Shown here in pieces: positions 35,670-46,539 of a stretch of DNA of 64,000 nt. The translations under genes and the position numbers were made by a program. The notes under the pieces were generated by a model that did not search any database, was not told the origin of the DNA, and was given only the letters and a program-made list of their open reading frames with translations. The stretch spans positions 2,170,001-2,234,000 of the forward strand of contig NZ_CP116805.1 in assembly GCF_028463845.1 (NCBI RefSeq), read 5' to 3'. The DNA is from Gimibacter soli. Its GTDB lineage: Bacteria > Pseudomonadota > Alphaproteobacteria > Sphingomonadales > Kordiimonadaceae. The number at the start of each line of letters is the position of its first letter. Within the stretch, counting starts at the first letter, position 1.

Positions 35670-36164
35670 ATGCCTTTCGACGCCGACATCACCGTCAAAG
35701 CCGAACGACTGCTTGCCCTTGCCCGTGCGCAAGATATGAAGCTCGCAACGGCGGAATCCTGCACGGGCGGGCTGATCGGCGGCGCACTGACCGCCATTGC
35801 CGGATCGTCGGATGTCGTGGACCGGGGCTTCATCACCTATTCGAATGAAGCCAAGCAGCAGATGCTGGGGGTGAGCGCGGAAAGCCTTGCCCGCTTCGGC
35901 GCTGTTTCCGAAGCTGTCGCCAAGGAAATGGCTTACGGCGCTCTCGCCCATTCGATGGCGGATGCGGCCGTTGCAGTCACCGGTGTTGCGGGGCCGGGTG
36001 GCGGATCGGAAGAAAAGCCTGTTGGGCTTGTCTGGTTCGGCATTGCCGTTCAGGGGCAAGCGCCCGAGGCCTTCAAGATGCTGTTCGGCGATATCGGGCG
36101 TGATGGTATCCGTACCGAAACCGTGCGCAAGGCACTCGACGCGCTGATCGACGCTTTGTCTTAA
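35670..36164 (+). CDS. CinA-family nicotinamide-nucleotide amidohydrolase
   Basis: 164 residues, the stand-alone C-terminal CinA domain (PncC/YgaD type). The signature TAESCTGGLIGGALT is near 24-38, with GAVSEAVAKEMA and AVAVTGVAGPGG later. It deamidates nicotinamide mononucleotide to nicotinate mononucleotide, salvaging pyridine nucleotides. There is no N-terminal molybdopterin-like domain. Its TAA stop overlaps the TAA of the convergent coq10-like gene by two bases. Confidence 0.93.
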   Translation: MPFDADITVKAERLLALARAQDMKLATAESCTGGLIGGALTAIAGSSDVVDRGFITYSNEAKQQMLGVSAESLARFGAVSEAVAKEMAYGALAHSMADAAVAVTGVAGPGGGSEEKPVGLVWFGIAVQGQAPEAFKMLFGDIGRDGIRTETVRKALDALIDALS

Positions 36165-36616
36165 GGCAGATCGCGCGGACCATACACAGCCACGGCGCGT
36201 TCCTCGAAGGATTTGATCATCCGGTGCGTGGCTTCGGTGAACACAGGGCCGATCATCTTTTCCAGAAGTTTGCTTTTGAATTCGAAATCCACTTCGAAAT
36301 CAATGAGCGTTGCCTTGTCCGGATGGTCGGGGTCAGGCAGGAAGCGCCAGTGGTTATAAAGCCGTTTCATGGGGCCTTTGATATAGTCGATATCGATCCG
36401 CTCGCCGGGCTTGAAGGAAACCCGTGAGGTGAACTTCTCGCGGAACATCTTGAAGCCGATCACGAGATCAGCGTCGAACTGGGTGTCTTTCCGGTTGAAA
36501 ACGCGCGAGGCCAGGCACCAGGGCAGGAATTCCTGATAGCGCGCCACGTCGATCACCACGGCGAACAGTTCGTCCGTCGTGTAAGGCAGGCGCTTGATAT
36601 CCTCGAAACGCGGCAC
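36161..36616 (-). CDS. COQ10/RatA-type START-domain protein
   Basis: 151 residues of the polyketide-cyclase/START fold: LPYTTDELFAVVIDVARYQ, FLPWCLASRV, then WRFLPDPDHPDKATLIDFEV and LLEKMIGPVFTEATHRMI. In alphaproteobacteria and mitochondria this protein (COQ10) binds ubiquinone and helps deliver it for respiration; the E. coli relative is called RatA. It follows lipA by eight bases, as in many related genomes. Confidence 0.92.
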   Translation of the reverse strand: MPRFEDIKRLPYTTDELFAVVIDVARYQEFLPWCLASRVFNRKDTQFDADLVIGFKMFREKFTSRVSFKPGERIDIDYIKGPMKRLYNHWRFLPDPDHPDKATLIDFEVDFEFKSKLLEKMIGPVFTEATHRMIKSFEERAVAVYGPRDLP

Positions 36617-36624
36617 GGGAGACC

Positions 36625-37539
36625 TTAGCCCTTGGCCGCAAGCTGCTTTTCGCGGGCTGCGCGCAGACGCTCGAAATCGTCGCCGGCAAGATAGCTAGAC
36701 CGTGTCAGCGGGGTTGCCGACACCATCAGGAAGCCCTTGCCGCGCGCGAGGCGCTCATAGGTTTTGAATTCCTCGGGTGTCACAAAGCGTTCGAGCTTGG
36801 CATGGCGCGGGGTCGGCTGCAGATATTGGCCGATGGTGATGAAATCGATATCGGCCGAGCGCATGTCGTCCATCACGGTTGCGACTTCCACCTTGTCTTC
36901 GCCGAGGCCGACCATGATGCCGGATTTGGTGAAGATCGAGGGATCGATCCGCTTCACGGTATCCAGAAGCTTCAGCGAGTGATAATAGCGCGCACCGGGC
37001 CGGATGCGGGTGTAAAGGCGTGGCACGGTTTCAAGATTGTGGTTGAATACATCGGGCTTCGCCGCAATCACACGCTCCAGCGCACCGGGCTTGTTACGGA
37101 AGTCGGGTGTCAGGATTTCGACCGTGGTCTCAGGGCTGCGCTTCCTCAGTTCCTCGATCACGCGAACGAACTGCTGGGCGCCGCCGTCCTCGAGGTCATC
37201 GCGGTCCACGGACGTGATAACGATATGTTTCAGGCCCATCGCGGCGCAAGCTTCGGCTGTGCGGACGGGCTCCAGCGGATCAACCGCCATCGGGCGGCCG
37301 GTCTTCACATTACAGAAGGCGCAGGCGCGGGTGCAGGTGTCGCCGAGGATCATCACCGTGGCGTGCTTCTGCTGCCAGCAGGTACCGATATTCGGGCACG
37401 CCGCTTCCTCACACACCGTGTGGAGCTTCAGGTCGCGCATCAGTTTGCGCGTCTCGTTATAGCCCTTGGAGGTCGGTGCCTTGACGCGAATCCACTCGGG
37501 TTTGCGCTGGAAGGTCTGCTTGTCTTCTGGCTTGTTCAT
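36625..37539 (-). CDS. lipA: lipoyl synthase LipA
   Basis: 304 residues, radical-SAM enzyme. The auxiliary cluster cysteines are C43, C48 and C54 ([12 protein letters not shown]), the SAM cluster motif is CTRACAFC (C69, C73, C76), and the C-terminal RSSYLAG supplies the serine ligand. It inserts two sulfurs into octanoyl groups on lipoyl domains, here directly downstream of the pyruvate dehydrogenase genes that need lipoate. ATG 37539 is chosen over an in-frame 37569. GC-rich hairpin-forming sequence lies in the 135-base gap to lpdA. Confidence 0.96.
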   Translation of the reverse strand: MNKPEDKQTFQRKPEWIRVKAPTSKGYNETRKLMRDLKLHTVCEEAACPNIGTCWQQKHATVMILGDTCTRACAFCNVKTGRPMAVDPLEPVRTAEACAAMGLKHIVITSVDRDDLEDGGAQQFVRVIEELRKRSPETTVEILTPDFRNKPGALERVIAAKPDVFNHNLETVPRLYTRIRPGARYYHSLKLLDTVKRIDPSIFTKSGIMVGLGEDKVEVATVMDDMRSADIDFITIGQYLQPTPRHAKLERFVTPEEFKTYERLARGKGFLMVSATPLTRSSYLAGDDFERLRAAREKQLAAKG

Positions 37540-37674
37540 GTCGTCTTTCCGCCGGATGGTGAAGCGCATCCGATATCAGGATCGAGTTGGGCCGGGGCCT
37601 CGTGGGGCCCCGCCAGTCAGGCGTCATATGCGCTGTGCCCGCCGCCAAGTCAATGCCGGCGGCAGCCGGCTCAC

Positions 37675-39072
37675 CTAGAAGTGCAAGGCCCGCCCGTAAG
37701 CGCTGAGCACGGATTCGTGCATCATCTCGGAAAGCGTCGGATGCGGGAATACCGTGTGCATCAGCTCGGCTTCGGTGGTCTCGAGCGTGCGGGCAACCAC
37801 ATAGCCCTGGATCAGTTCGGTGACTTCTGCGCCCACCATATGCGCGCCCAAGAGTTCGCCGGTCTTGGCGTCGAAGATCGTTTTCACGAAGCCTTCGGTC
37901 TCGCCCAGCGCAATCGCCTTGCCGTTGCCGATGAAGGGGAACTTGCCAACCTTGAGCTCGTAGCCCGCGGCCTTGGCTTTCTCTTCCGTGAGGCCGACAG
38001 ATGCCACCTGCGGACGGCAATAGGTGCAGCCCGGGATATTGCCCTTGTCCATCGGATGCAGGCCCTTGAGGCCGGCGATCTTCTCAACCGCGATCACGCC
38101 TTCATGGCTGGCCTTGTGGGCGAGCCAGGGGGCGCCGGTCACGTCGCCGATGGCCCAGAAGCCATCAACACCGGTGAAGCCCCATTCGTCGGTGACGATA
38201 TGGCCGCGGTCGGTTTTGATGCCGACTTTCTCGAGCCCGATACCTTCGGTGTTGCCCGCGATGCCGATGGCGAGGATGACACGGTCAACGGTGATTTCGG
38301 TCTTCTTGCCCTTCTCGTCCACAACGCAGGTCACGCTGTCCTTGCCCTTCTTGAGCTCGGTCACGCTTGCCGATGTCATCAGCTTCATGCCCTGCTTCTT
38401 GAAGCTGTCAGCGGCGAAGGCCGACACTTCATGATCTTCAACAGGCAGCACGCGGTCCATCATCTCGACAACCGTCACCTCGGCACCCATTTCGCGGTAG
38501 AAGCTCGCGAACTCGATCCCGATGGCGCCCGAGCCGATCACCAGAAGCGATTTCGGCATGGTCTTCGGGGTCATGGCATGCTTGTAGGTCCACACCAGTT
38601 CGCCGTCGGCCTTCAGGTGCGGCAGCTCACGCGCGCGGGCGCCGGTGGCGATCATGATATTCTTGGCCGAAACGGCCGTCGTCTTGCCGTCCTTGCCCTT
38701 CACCGAAAGGCTGCCTTTGCCGGCAATCGCGGCTTCGCCCTCGATATGGACAACCTTGTTCTTCTTGAACAGGTGCTTGATGCCGGACGACAGCTGGTTG
38801 GCGATGCCGCGGCTGCGCTTGACGATGCCCTCGAGATCGAAGCCGATGCCTTCAGCCTTCAGGCCGAAATCCTTGGCATGCTTCATCAGGTGGTAAACTT
38901 CGGCAGAACGCAGCAGCGCTTTCGTCGGGATGCAGCCCCAGTTGAGGCAGATACCGCCCAGATGCTCGCGCTCCACGCACGCGACCTTCAGGCCAAGCTG
39001 CGAAGCACGGATGGCGGCAACGTAACCGCCGGGGCCGCCGCCGACGACGACGAGATCGTAAGTGTCGCTCAT
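37675..39072 (-). CDS. lpdA: dihydrolipoyl dehydrogenase (E3)
   Basis: 465 residues. FAD motif GGGPGGYVAAI (11-21), redox-active disulfide C42/C47 in GGICLNWGCIPTKAL, NAD motif VIGSGAIGIEFASF, and the C-terminal HPTLSE His-Glu pair that acts as the base. It reoxidises dihydrolipoamide on E2 with NAD+. It lies 13 bases after pdhC. Confidence 0.97.
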   Translation of the reverse strand: MSDTYDLVVVGGGPGGYVAAIRASQLGLKVACVEREHLGGICLNWGCIPTKALLRSAEVYHLMKHAKDFGLKAEGIGFDLEGIVKRSRGIANQLSSGIKHLFKKNKVVHIEGEAAIAGKGSLSVKGKDGKTTAVSAKNIMIATGARARELPHLKADGELVWTYKHAMTPKTMPKSLLVIGSGAIGIEFASFYREMGAEVTVVEMMDRVLPVEDHEVSAFAADSFKKQGMKLMTSASVTELKKGKDSVTCVVDEKGKKTEITVDRVILAIGIAGNTEGIGLEKVGIKTDRGHIVTDEWGFTGVDGFWAIGDVTGAPWLAHKASHEGVIAVEKIAGLKGLHPMDKGNIPGCTYCRPQVASVGLTEEKAKAAGYELKVGKFPFIGNGKAIALGETEGFVKTIFDAKTGELLGAHMVGAEVTELIQGYVVARTLETTEAELMHTVFPHPTLSEMMHESVLSAYGRALHF

Positions 39073-39085
39073 GGGGTCGCCCTCC

Positions 39086-40393
39086 TTACAGCAGCATCGT
39101 TACGGGGTCTTCGATCAGCACCTTGAAGGCGGCGAGGAACTCGGCCCCCACGGCACCGTCAATGGCGCGGTGATCGCACGACAGCGTCACGCTCATGACC
39201 GTGGCAACAGCCAGTGCGCCGTCTTTCACTACCGGGCGCTGTTCGCCCGAGCCGACCGCGAGGATCGCGCCCTGCGGCGGGTTCACAACAGCGCCGAATT
39301 CCTTGATACCGTACATGCCGAGGTTCGAGATCGAGAAGGTGCCGCCGGCATAGTCTTCCGGCATCAGCTTGCCGTCCTTGGCCTTGCCCGCCAGTTCCTT
39401 CACTTCGTTCGAGATGTCGGCGAGGCCTTTGCCGTCTGCGCCGCGCACGACCGGGGTCACAAGGCCGCCTTCAATGGCTACCGCCACCGAAATATCGGCG
39501 CGCTCGTACCAGTACATCTTGTCGCCCGCGAACTGGACATTCGCTGCCGGTACTTTCTTCAGCGCCAGCGCCGAGGCGCGGATGATGAAGTCATTGACCG
39601 AAAGCTTGGTGCCGGTGCCATCGAGCTTCTTGTTCAGCTCACCGCGCAGCTTCAGAAGCTTGTCGAGCTCGCAGTCGATCGTCAGGTAGAAGTGCGGCAC
39701 ATGCTGCTTCGATTCCGTCAGGCGGCGCGCGATGGTCTTGCGCATGCCCGAAAGCTTTTCTTCATGGTACGGAATGCCGTCATGCGGCCCGTAAACCGGT
39801 GCGGCGCCAACGGCCGGTGCGCCAGCAGCGGGTGCAGCGGCAGGTGCTGGGGCAGCGGCAGGCTTCGCGGCGGTGCCGCCGGCCATTGCAGCTTCCACGT
39901 CAGCCTTCACCACGCGGCCTTTGGGGCCCGAGCCAGCGATTGCCGCGATATCGACGCCAGCCTGATTGGCGATGCGGCGCGCGAGCGGCGAGGCGAAGAC
40001 GCGGTCACCGTCATGTTTGGCAGGCGCTACAGCAGGGGCCGGGGCCGCAGCGGGTGCGGCGGCAGGCGCAGGTGCTGCTTCAGCTTTCGGGGCTTCAGGT
40101 GCTTTCGGGGCGGCAGCACCTGCACCAGCGGTCGCGGAGCTGACATCTTCGCCCTCTTCCGCCAGCACAGCGATAATCTGGCCGACCGGCACGTCTTCCG
40201 CGCCTTCAGCGACAAGTATCTTGGCGACCACGCCATCATCGATGCTTTCGACTTCCATCGTCGCCTTGTCGGTTTCAATCTCGGCAATCACATCGCCCGA
40301 GGAAACCGTGTCGCCTTCCTTGACGAGCCATTTGGCGAGCGTGCCTTTCTCCATGGTCGGAGACAGGGCGGGCATGAAGATTTCGATAGCCAT
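39086..40393 (-). CDS. pdhC: pyruvate dehydrogenase complex E2 (dihydrolipoamide acetyltransferase)
   Basis: 435 residues. The lipoyl domain (1-80) has the modified Lys43 in [10 protein letters not shown]. An Ala/Pro-rich linker, a peripheral-subunit-binding domain (about 130-170: [19 protein letters not shown]) and a second Ala/Pro linker follow. The catalytic domain ends with CDHRAIDGA, His408 being the acetyl-transfer base. It forms the core of the complex that makes acetyl-CoA. Confidence 0.97.
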   Translation of the reverse strand: MAIEIFMPALSPTMEKGTLAKWLVKEGDTVSSGDVIAEIETDKATMEVESIDDGVVAKILVAEGAEDVPVGQIIAVLAEEGEDVSSATAGAGAAAPKAPEAPKAEAAPAPAAAPAAAPAPAVAPAKHDGDRVFASPLARRIANQAGVDIAAIAGSGPKGRVVKADVEAAMAGGTAAKPAAAPAPAAAPAAGAPAVGAAPVYGPHDGIPYHEEKLSGMRKTIARRLTESKQHVPHFYLTIDCELDKLLKLRGELNKKLDGTGTKLSVNDFIIRASALALKKVPAANVQFAGDKMYWYERADISVAVAIEGGLVTPVVRGADGKGLADISNEVKELAGKAKDGKLMPEDYAGGTFSISNLGMYGIKEFGAVVNPPQGAILAVGSGEQRPVVKDGALAVATVMSVTLSCDHRAIDGAVGAEFLAAFKVLIEDPVTMLL

Positions 40394-40412
40394 GTTTGTA
40401 ACTCCGTCCGGA

Positions 40413-41786
40413 TCAGTCTTTATAGCAGACGGCTTTCGCCGCCTTCACGATGTCGCCGGCATTCAGAAGCGCCAGTTTCTCGAGATTGTTGGCATAGGGC
40501 AGCGGCACATCGACGTTGGTGGCGCGCGTTACCGGTGCGTCCAGCCAGTCGAAGGCCTTTTCCATCAGCTGGGCCGACACTTCGGAGGATACCGAACAGG
40601 TCGGCCAGCCTTCTTCCGCCACCACGCAGCGGTTGGTTTTCTTCACGCTTTCGATCACGGTATCGATGTCGAGCGGACGGATGGTGCGCAGGTCGATGAC
40701 CTCGGCCGAAATGCCCTCTTCCGCCAGCTTGTCAGCGGCCTTGAGCGATTCACCCACAGCGATCGAGTAGGAAACGATGGTCACGTCGGTGCCTTCACGG
40801 CAGACGCGGGCCTTGCCGATCGGCAATACATAATCGTCAAGCTCCGGCACATCGAAGCTTTCGCCGTAGAGAAGCTCGTTTTCAAGGAACACAACCGGGT
40901 TCGGGTTGCGGATTGCCGCCTTCAGGAGGCCTTTGGCATCAGCAGCGTCATAGGGTGCGATGACGATGAGGCCGGGTACATGGGCGTACCAGGACGCATA
41001 GTTCTGGCTGTGCTGGGCGCCAACGCGGGCAGCGGCGCCGTTCGGGCCGCGGAACACGATCGGGCTCGATACCAGACCACCCGACATATAACGCGTCTTG
41101 GCGGACGAGTTGATGATATGGTCGATGGCCTGCATGGCGAAGTTGAAGGTCATGAATTCGATGACCGGCTTCAGGCCGGCGAAGGCCGCACCCGAACCCA
41201 GGCCCGCAAAGCCGTGTTCGGTGATCGGGGTATCGATCACGCGGTCCGGACCAAATTCCTGCAGAAGGCCCTGGGTCACTTTGTAGGCACCCTGATATTC
41301 GGCCACTTCCTCGCCCATCACGAAGACATTGCCGTCCTTGCGCATTTCCTCGGCCATGGCATCGCGGAGCGCTTCACGCACCGTTGTCGATACCATTTTG
41401 GTGCCGGCCGGAATGGCGGGGTCAGCCACCGCAACGCTGGTGACGGGCGCCTTTGGCGTGGCTTCGAACACTTCTTCCTGCTTCGGCGCGGGGGCTGCAG
41501 CAGGTGCGAGTACCGTGGCCGGTTTCACGTCCGATGCGTCTTCGCCTTCTTCGGCGATGACAACAATCGGGGTGCCAACCGCCACATCTTCGCTGCCTTC
41601 GGCAACAAGGATTTTGGCAACCGTGCCTTCGTCAACGGCTTCGACCTCCATCGTCGCCTTGTCGGTTTCGATCTCGGCGATCACATCGCCGGATTTGATC
41701 GTATCGCCTTCCTTGACCAGCCATTTGGCAAGGGTGCCTTTTTCCATGGTCGGCGACAGCGCCGGCATCGTGATTTCAATTGCCAT
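40413..41786 (-). CDS. pdhB: pyruvate dehydrogenase E1 beta subunit with N-terminal lipoyl domain
   Basis: 457 residues, longer than ordinary E1 beta (~330) because a lipoyl domain (1-80, Lys43 in [10 protein letters not shown]) and a linker precede it. The transketolase pyrimidine-binding and C-terminal domains follow ([55 protein letters not shown]). This fused form is a known alphaproteobacterial variant. ATG 41786 starts the lipoyl domain; upstream in-frame sequence is unrelated. It lies 13 bases after pdhA. Confidence 0.96.
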   Translation of the reverse strand: MAIEITMPALSPTMEKGTLAKWLVKEGDTIKSGDVIAEIETDKATMEVEAVDEGTVAKILVAEGSEDVAVGTPIVVIAEEGEDASDVKPATVLAPAAAPAPKQEEVFEATPKAPVTSVAVADPAIPAGTKMVSTTVREALRDAMAEEMRKDGNVFVMGEEVAEYQGAYKVTQGLLQEFGPDRVIDTPITEHGFAGLGSGAAFAGLKPVIEFMTFNFAMQAIDHIINSSAKTRYMSGGLVSSPIVFRGPNGAAARVGAQHSQNYASWYAHVPGLIVIAPYDAADAKGLLKAAIRNPNPVVFLENELLYGESFDVPELDDYVLPIGKARVCREGTDVTIVSYSIAVGESLKAADKLAEEGISAEVIDLRTIRPLDIDTVIESVKKTNRCVVAEEGWPTCSVSSEVSAQLMEKAFDWLDAPVTRATNVDVPLPYANNLEKLALLNAGDIVKAAKAVCYKD

Positions 41787-41799
41787 GATGTCTGGTTCC

Positions 41800-42828
41800 T
41801 CAGGCGAGTACGTCGGTGTAAAGCTCGGCCGCGTCGGGCTCGGGGCTCTCGGTGGCGAAGGCGGCGGCATCTGCCACCAGCGCTTTCAGCTCTTTGTCCA
41901 TTTCCTTCAGGGCTGTCTCGTCGGCGTGGCCGCCATCAAGGAGCAGCTCGCGCAGTTGCTCGATCGGGTCACGCTCGGCGCGCATCTTCTGCACTTCGTC
42001 CTTGGTGCGATATTTCGCCGGGTCGGACATGGAGTGACCGCGGTAACGGTAAGTCTTCATCTCAAGGATCATCGGGCCGTTGCCGGCGCGGCAATGCGCC
42101 ACGGCTTCGTCCATCGCGGCGCGGACCGCCAGCACATTCATGCCGTCAACCTGCTTGCCGGGGATCTTGAAGCTTTCGCCGCGGCGGAACAGTTCAATTT
42201 CCGAGCTTGCACGAGCGACCGAGGTGCCCATGGCATACTGGTTGTTCTCGATCAGATAGATGACTGGCAGGTTCCAGAGGCGCGCCATGTTGAAGCTCTC
42301 GTAAACCTGGCCCTGGTTCGCGGCGCCGTCACCGAAATAGGCCACCGCCACATTGTCTGTTTTCTTGTATTTGGCCGCAAAAGCGAGGCCAGTGCCGAGC
42401 GAGACCTGAGCGCCCACAATGCCGTGGCCGCCATAGAAGCCCTTGGCGGGGTCGAACATATGCATCGAGCCGCCCTTGCCTCGCGAACAACCGCCGGAAC
42501 GGCCGGTCAGTTCAGCCATCACGCCTTTGGGATCGCAGCCGGCCGCCATCATGTGGCCGTGCTCGCGGTAGCCGGTGATGACGGCGTCGCCATCTTTCAG
42601 TGCGGACTGGACGCCCACACACACCGCTTCCTGACCGATGTAGAGGTGGCAGAAGCCACCGATCAGGCCCATGCCGTACATCTGGCCGGCTTTTTCTTCA
42701 AAGCGGCGCACAAGCAGCATGTCGCGGTAAAATTTCAGGAGTTCCTCGGGGGAGGCTTCGTAAACGGCGGGCTTGGAAGCGCGACGGGCCCGCCCTGCGG
42801 ATTTATTGGAAGATGTGGACGCGTTCAT
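41800..42828 (-). CDS. pdhA: pyruvate dehydrogenase E1 alpha subunit
   Basis: 342 residues. Thiamine diphosphate-binding motif GDGAANQGQ followed by YLIENN, plus [13 protein letters not shown] (the phosphorylation-loop region in the mitochondrial homologues). With E1 beta it decarboxylates pyruvate and reductively acetylates lipoyl groups. First gene of pdhA-pdhB-pdhC-lpdA. The 190-base upstream region holds an AT-rich palindrome near 42991-43015. Confidence 0.97.
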   Translation of the reverse strand: MNASTSSNKSAGRARRASKPAVYEASPEELLKFYRDMLLVRRFEEKAGQMYGMGLIGGFCHLYIGQEAVCVGVQSALKDGDAVITGYREHGHMMAAGCDPKGVMAELTGRSGGCSRGKGGSMHMFDPAKGFYGGHGIVGAQVSLGTGLAFAAKYKKTDNVAVAYFGDGAANQGQVYESFNMARLWNLPVIYLIENNQYAMGTSVARASSEIELFRRGESFKIPGKQVDGMNVLAVRAAMDEAVAHCRAGNGPMILEMKTYRYRGHSMSDPAKYRTKDEVQKMRAERDPIEQLRELLLDGGHADETALKEMDKELKALVADAAAFATESPEPDAAELYTDVLA

Positions 42829-42990
42829 TTGAGCCTCTGAATCTTGGAGACGTTGGAGAGGTTCGGCAATGTATCGTAATGGCGCCCCGCGCAGATAGCA
42901 CAAGGCCCCTCATTCCCTCGTCACCATCTTTAACGCTAAAGACGGCAATTGGCAATACAGACTAACTTACTGTTTTATAACGAAAATAAT

Positions 42991-43015
42991 CTATTAACTG
43001 AGTTTTTGTTAATAG
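42991..43015. promoter_or_regulatory. AT-rich inverted repeat upstream of pdhA
   Basis: CTATTAAC (42991-42998) and GTTAATAG (43008-43015) are exact complements separated by nine bases. The site lies just after the ftsB stop and about 165 bases upstream of pdhA, in the AT-richest part of the gap. It may be an operator for the pdh operon. The TTAA half-sites are 11 bases apart, not the 7 of a consensus CtrA box, so CtrA control is not claimed. Confidence 0.45.
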
Positions 43016-43018
43016 TAA

Positions 43019-43330
43019 TCAGCGGGTCAGGATGACCAGTTCGTCCGGATTGGCGAAGCCGAGACGGTCGCGGACTTCTTCTTCCAATAGGTCGGGATCG
43101 AGCGACTGGTTGTTGAAGGCTTCGATACGGTCTTCAACGCGAATACGCTCAGCGCGTGCCTCAGTCGCCATCGCATGCAGCTCAACGGCGCGAACATCCA
43201 GCGCACGCAGGGCCGAAAGGCTCGCGTCACCCTGGAAGGCGTGATAGCCGAAATAGGCAATGAGAAACAGCCAGACCATGGTGATCCATGACTGTCCCAG
43301 AAGCTTCGGCAATGACGCGACTTTGTTCAT
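43019..43330 (-). CDS. ftsB: FtsB/DivIC-family septum protein
   Basis: 103 residues. One transmembrane helix (about 17-35), then a coiled coil rich in Ala, Glu and Arg (about 45-80), then the conserved end DPDLLEEEVRDRLGFANPDELVIL. FtsB links FtsL and FtsQ in the divisome at the periplasmic face. It lies 72 bases after eno, the conserved order in this class. ATG 43330 is used; six codons upstream there is another ATG. Confidence 0.9.
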   Translation of the reverse strand: MNKVASLPKLLGQSWITMVWLFLIAYFGYHAFQGDASLSALRALDVRAVELHAMATEARAERIRVEDRIEAFNNQSLDPDLLEEEVRDRLGFANPDELVILTR

Positions 43331-43402
43331 ATAGGGAGCATCGCACAAGAGATTCGGCGCCGCAAGGGGTGACCCGTACGGCGCCAGTGGATTGTGATCG
43401 GG

Positions 43403-44797
<1,395 letters not shown>

Positions 44798-44843
44798 CTA
44801 GCCTCGCTCCCGGGAATTCCGGGATGGTCAAGGGGGTGCCGTC

Positions 44844-46529
44844 ATGGCTCTGGGCAGCGCATTTGAAACGCACGAGGTCTTCAACCAGACCCCGCTTTAC
44901 GACGGCATCAATCTGTACACCAGCGACGCTGCCCTGATGGCTGCTGTGAAGGCTGAAGGCGCCGATTGGGCGGGTGACCGGCTGACCGCATTTGGCGCAG
45001 AGCTTGGCCGGGCTGAGCTCTTTGACGAAGGCGAGCGTGCCAACCGTTTTCTGCCGGAACTGAAGGGGCACGACAGTCGCGGCCACCGGCAGGATCTCGT
45101 TGAGTTTCATCCGAGCTATCACCGTTTCATGGGCATCTCGAAGCGCGAGCATATCCATTGCGGCGCCTTCGATGGTCTTGCGAGCGACGCTCGCCCCAAG
45201 GCGTCGGGTGTCGGTGTCGCGCGCGCCGCACGGCATTATATGATGAGCCAGGTTGAGGCCGGCCATATCTGCCCGATCACCATGACACATGCCGCCATCC
45301 CCGCCATCGCGCAGGAGCCTTCGCTGGCGGCAACCTGGCTGCCGAAGATATTGTCGCCGTCCTACGACCCCGCCCTGAAGCCGATGACCGAGAAATCCGG
45401 CGTGACCATCGGCATGGGCATGACCGAAAAACAGGGCGGCACCGATGTCCGCGCCAATACGAGCGTTGCAAGGCCCACAGGCGCACGCGGGCCGGGTGAG
45501 GCTTATCTCGTCACCGGACACAAATGGTTCATGTCTGCTCCCATGTGCGATGCCTTTCTGGTACTGGCGCAGGCCGAAGGCGGGCTCTCTGTCTTCCTGA
45601 TGCCGCGTTTCCGGGCGGATGGCAGCCTGAATGGCCTGCGGTTCCAGCGGCTGAAAAATAAACTCGGCAACAAGTCAAACGCGTCGTCGGAGGTCGAGTT
45701 CCATGACGCCGAAGCCTATCTGATCGGGGAGGAAGGCCGCGGCATCCGCAACATCATGACAATGGCGCACTATACGCGGCTCGATTGCGCGCTCGGGTCC
45801 GCCGGGCTGATGCGGCAGGCCTTCTCGCGTGCGATCCATCACGCCGCCCACCGGCAGGTTTTCCAGAAGCGCCTTGTCGACCAGCCGATGATGACGGGCG
45901 TGCTTGCCGATCTCGCGCTCGAGGTTGATGCAGCAACCCATCTGGCCCTGCGGCTTGCCGGCGCCTTCGAGCGGCATGACAATGAAGCCGAACAGGCCTT
46001 TGCCCGCCTGATGACGCCGGTTGCCAAATACTGGATCACCAAGCGCGGCCCTGTCCTTGGCTATGAAGCCATGGAATGCCTTGGGGGCAACGGTTATGTG
46101 GAGGACGGGATCAATGCCCGTATCTACCGCGAGCTGCCGGTCAATTCGATCTGGGAAGGCACTGGCAGTGTGATGTGCCTTGATGTGTTCCGCGTGATGA
46201 CGCGCGAACCCGATGCTGTGGCTGCAACCCTTGCCGTGCTTGAAGCCGCTGCTGGGAGAGACCGCTATTATGACGCCCTTCTCGACAGCCTGAAGGACCG
46301 GATCGCCAGTCATTCGCTTGGTGAGCGCGACGGTCGCTGGCTCACCGAAAGCCTCGCCCTCCTCACCTCCGCCGCCATCCTTATGGAGCGTGCCGCGGCG
46401 CCGGTTGCCGAAGGCTATCTCGTCAACCGACTGGCCCCGCGCGCGACGCCTGCGTCGTTCGGTATTCTTTCAAGCGGGACGGATGCCCGCGCCATTCTTG
46501 AAGCTTCTGTCCCCACCTTTCTGAGTTAA
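44844..46529 (+). CDS. AidB-like acyl-CoA dehydrogenase
   Basis: 561 residues, longer than standard acyl-CoA dehydrogenases (~390) and matching the AidB type. It has the N-terminal NQTPLYDGINLY segment, flavin-binding GMGMTEKQGGTDVRANT, GHKWFMSAPMCDAF, and the catalytic-Glu region YEAMECLGGNGYVEDG followed by SIWEGTGSVMCLDVFR. AidB binds FAD and DNA and is induced by alkylation; many homologues act as isovaleryl-CoA dehydrogenase-like enzymes. Notably tag, an alkylation-repair glycosylase, lies 3 kb downstream on the other strand. ATG 44844 follows GGGGG by about five bases. Confidence 0.92.
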   Translation: MALGSAFETHEVFNQTPLYDGINLYTSDAALMAAVKAEGADWAGDRLTAFGAELGRAELFDEGERANRFLPELKGHDSRGHRQDLVEFHPSYHRFMGISKREHIHCGAFDGLASDARPKASGVGVARAARHYMMSQVEAGHICPITMTHAAIPAIAQEPSLAATWLPKILSPSYDPALKPMTEKSGVTIGMGMTEKQGGTDVRANTSVARPTGARGPGEAYLVTGHKWFMSAPMCDAFLVLAQAEGGLSVFLMPRFRADGSLNGLRFQRLKNKLGNKSNASSEVEFHDAEAYLIGEEGRGIRNIMTMAHYTRLDCALGSAGLMRQAFSRAIHHAAHRQVFQKRLVDQPMMTGVLADLALEVDAATHLALRLAGAFERHDNEAEQAFARLMTPVAKYWITKRGPVLGYEAMECLGGNGYVEDGINARIYRELPVNSIWEGTGSVMCLDVFRVMTREPDAVAATLAVLEAAAGRDRYYDALLDSLKDRIASHSLGERDGRWLTESLALLTSAAILMERAAAPVAEGYLVNRLAPRATPASFGILSSGTDARAILEASVPTFLS

Positions 46530-46539
46530 GGAATCACTG

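Noticed and set aside
37540-37674. Rho-independent terminator between lpdA and lipA
   Set aside because: GC-rich complementary stretches (GGGGCC/GGCCCC and GCCGCC/GGCGGC) exist but no T-tract follows on the transcribed strand.
42991-43015. CtrA binding site
   Set aside because: The TTAA half-sites are 11 bases apart rather than 7.
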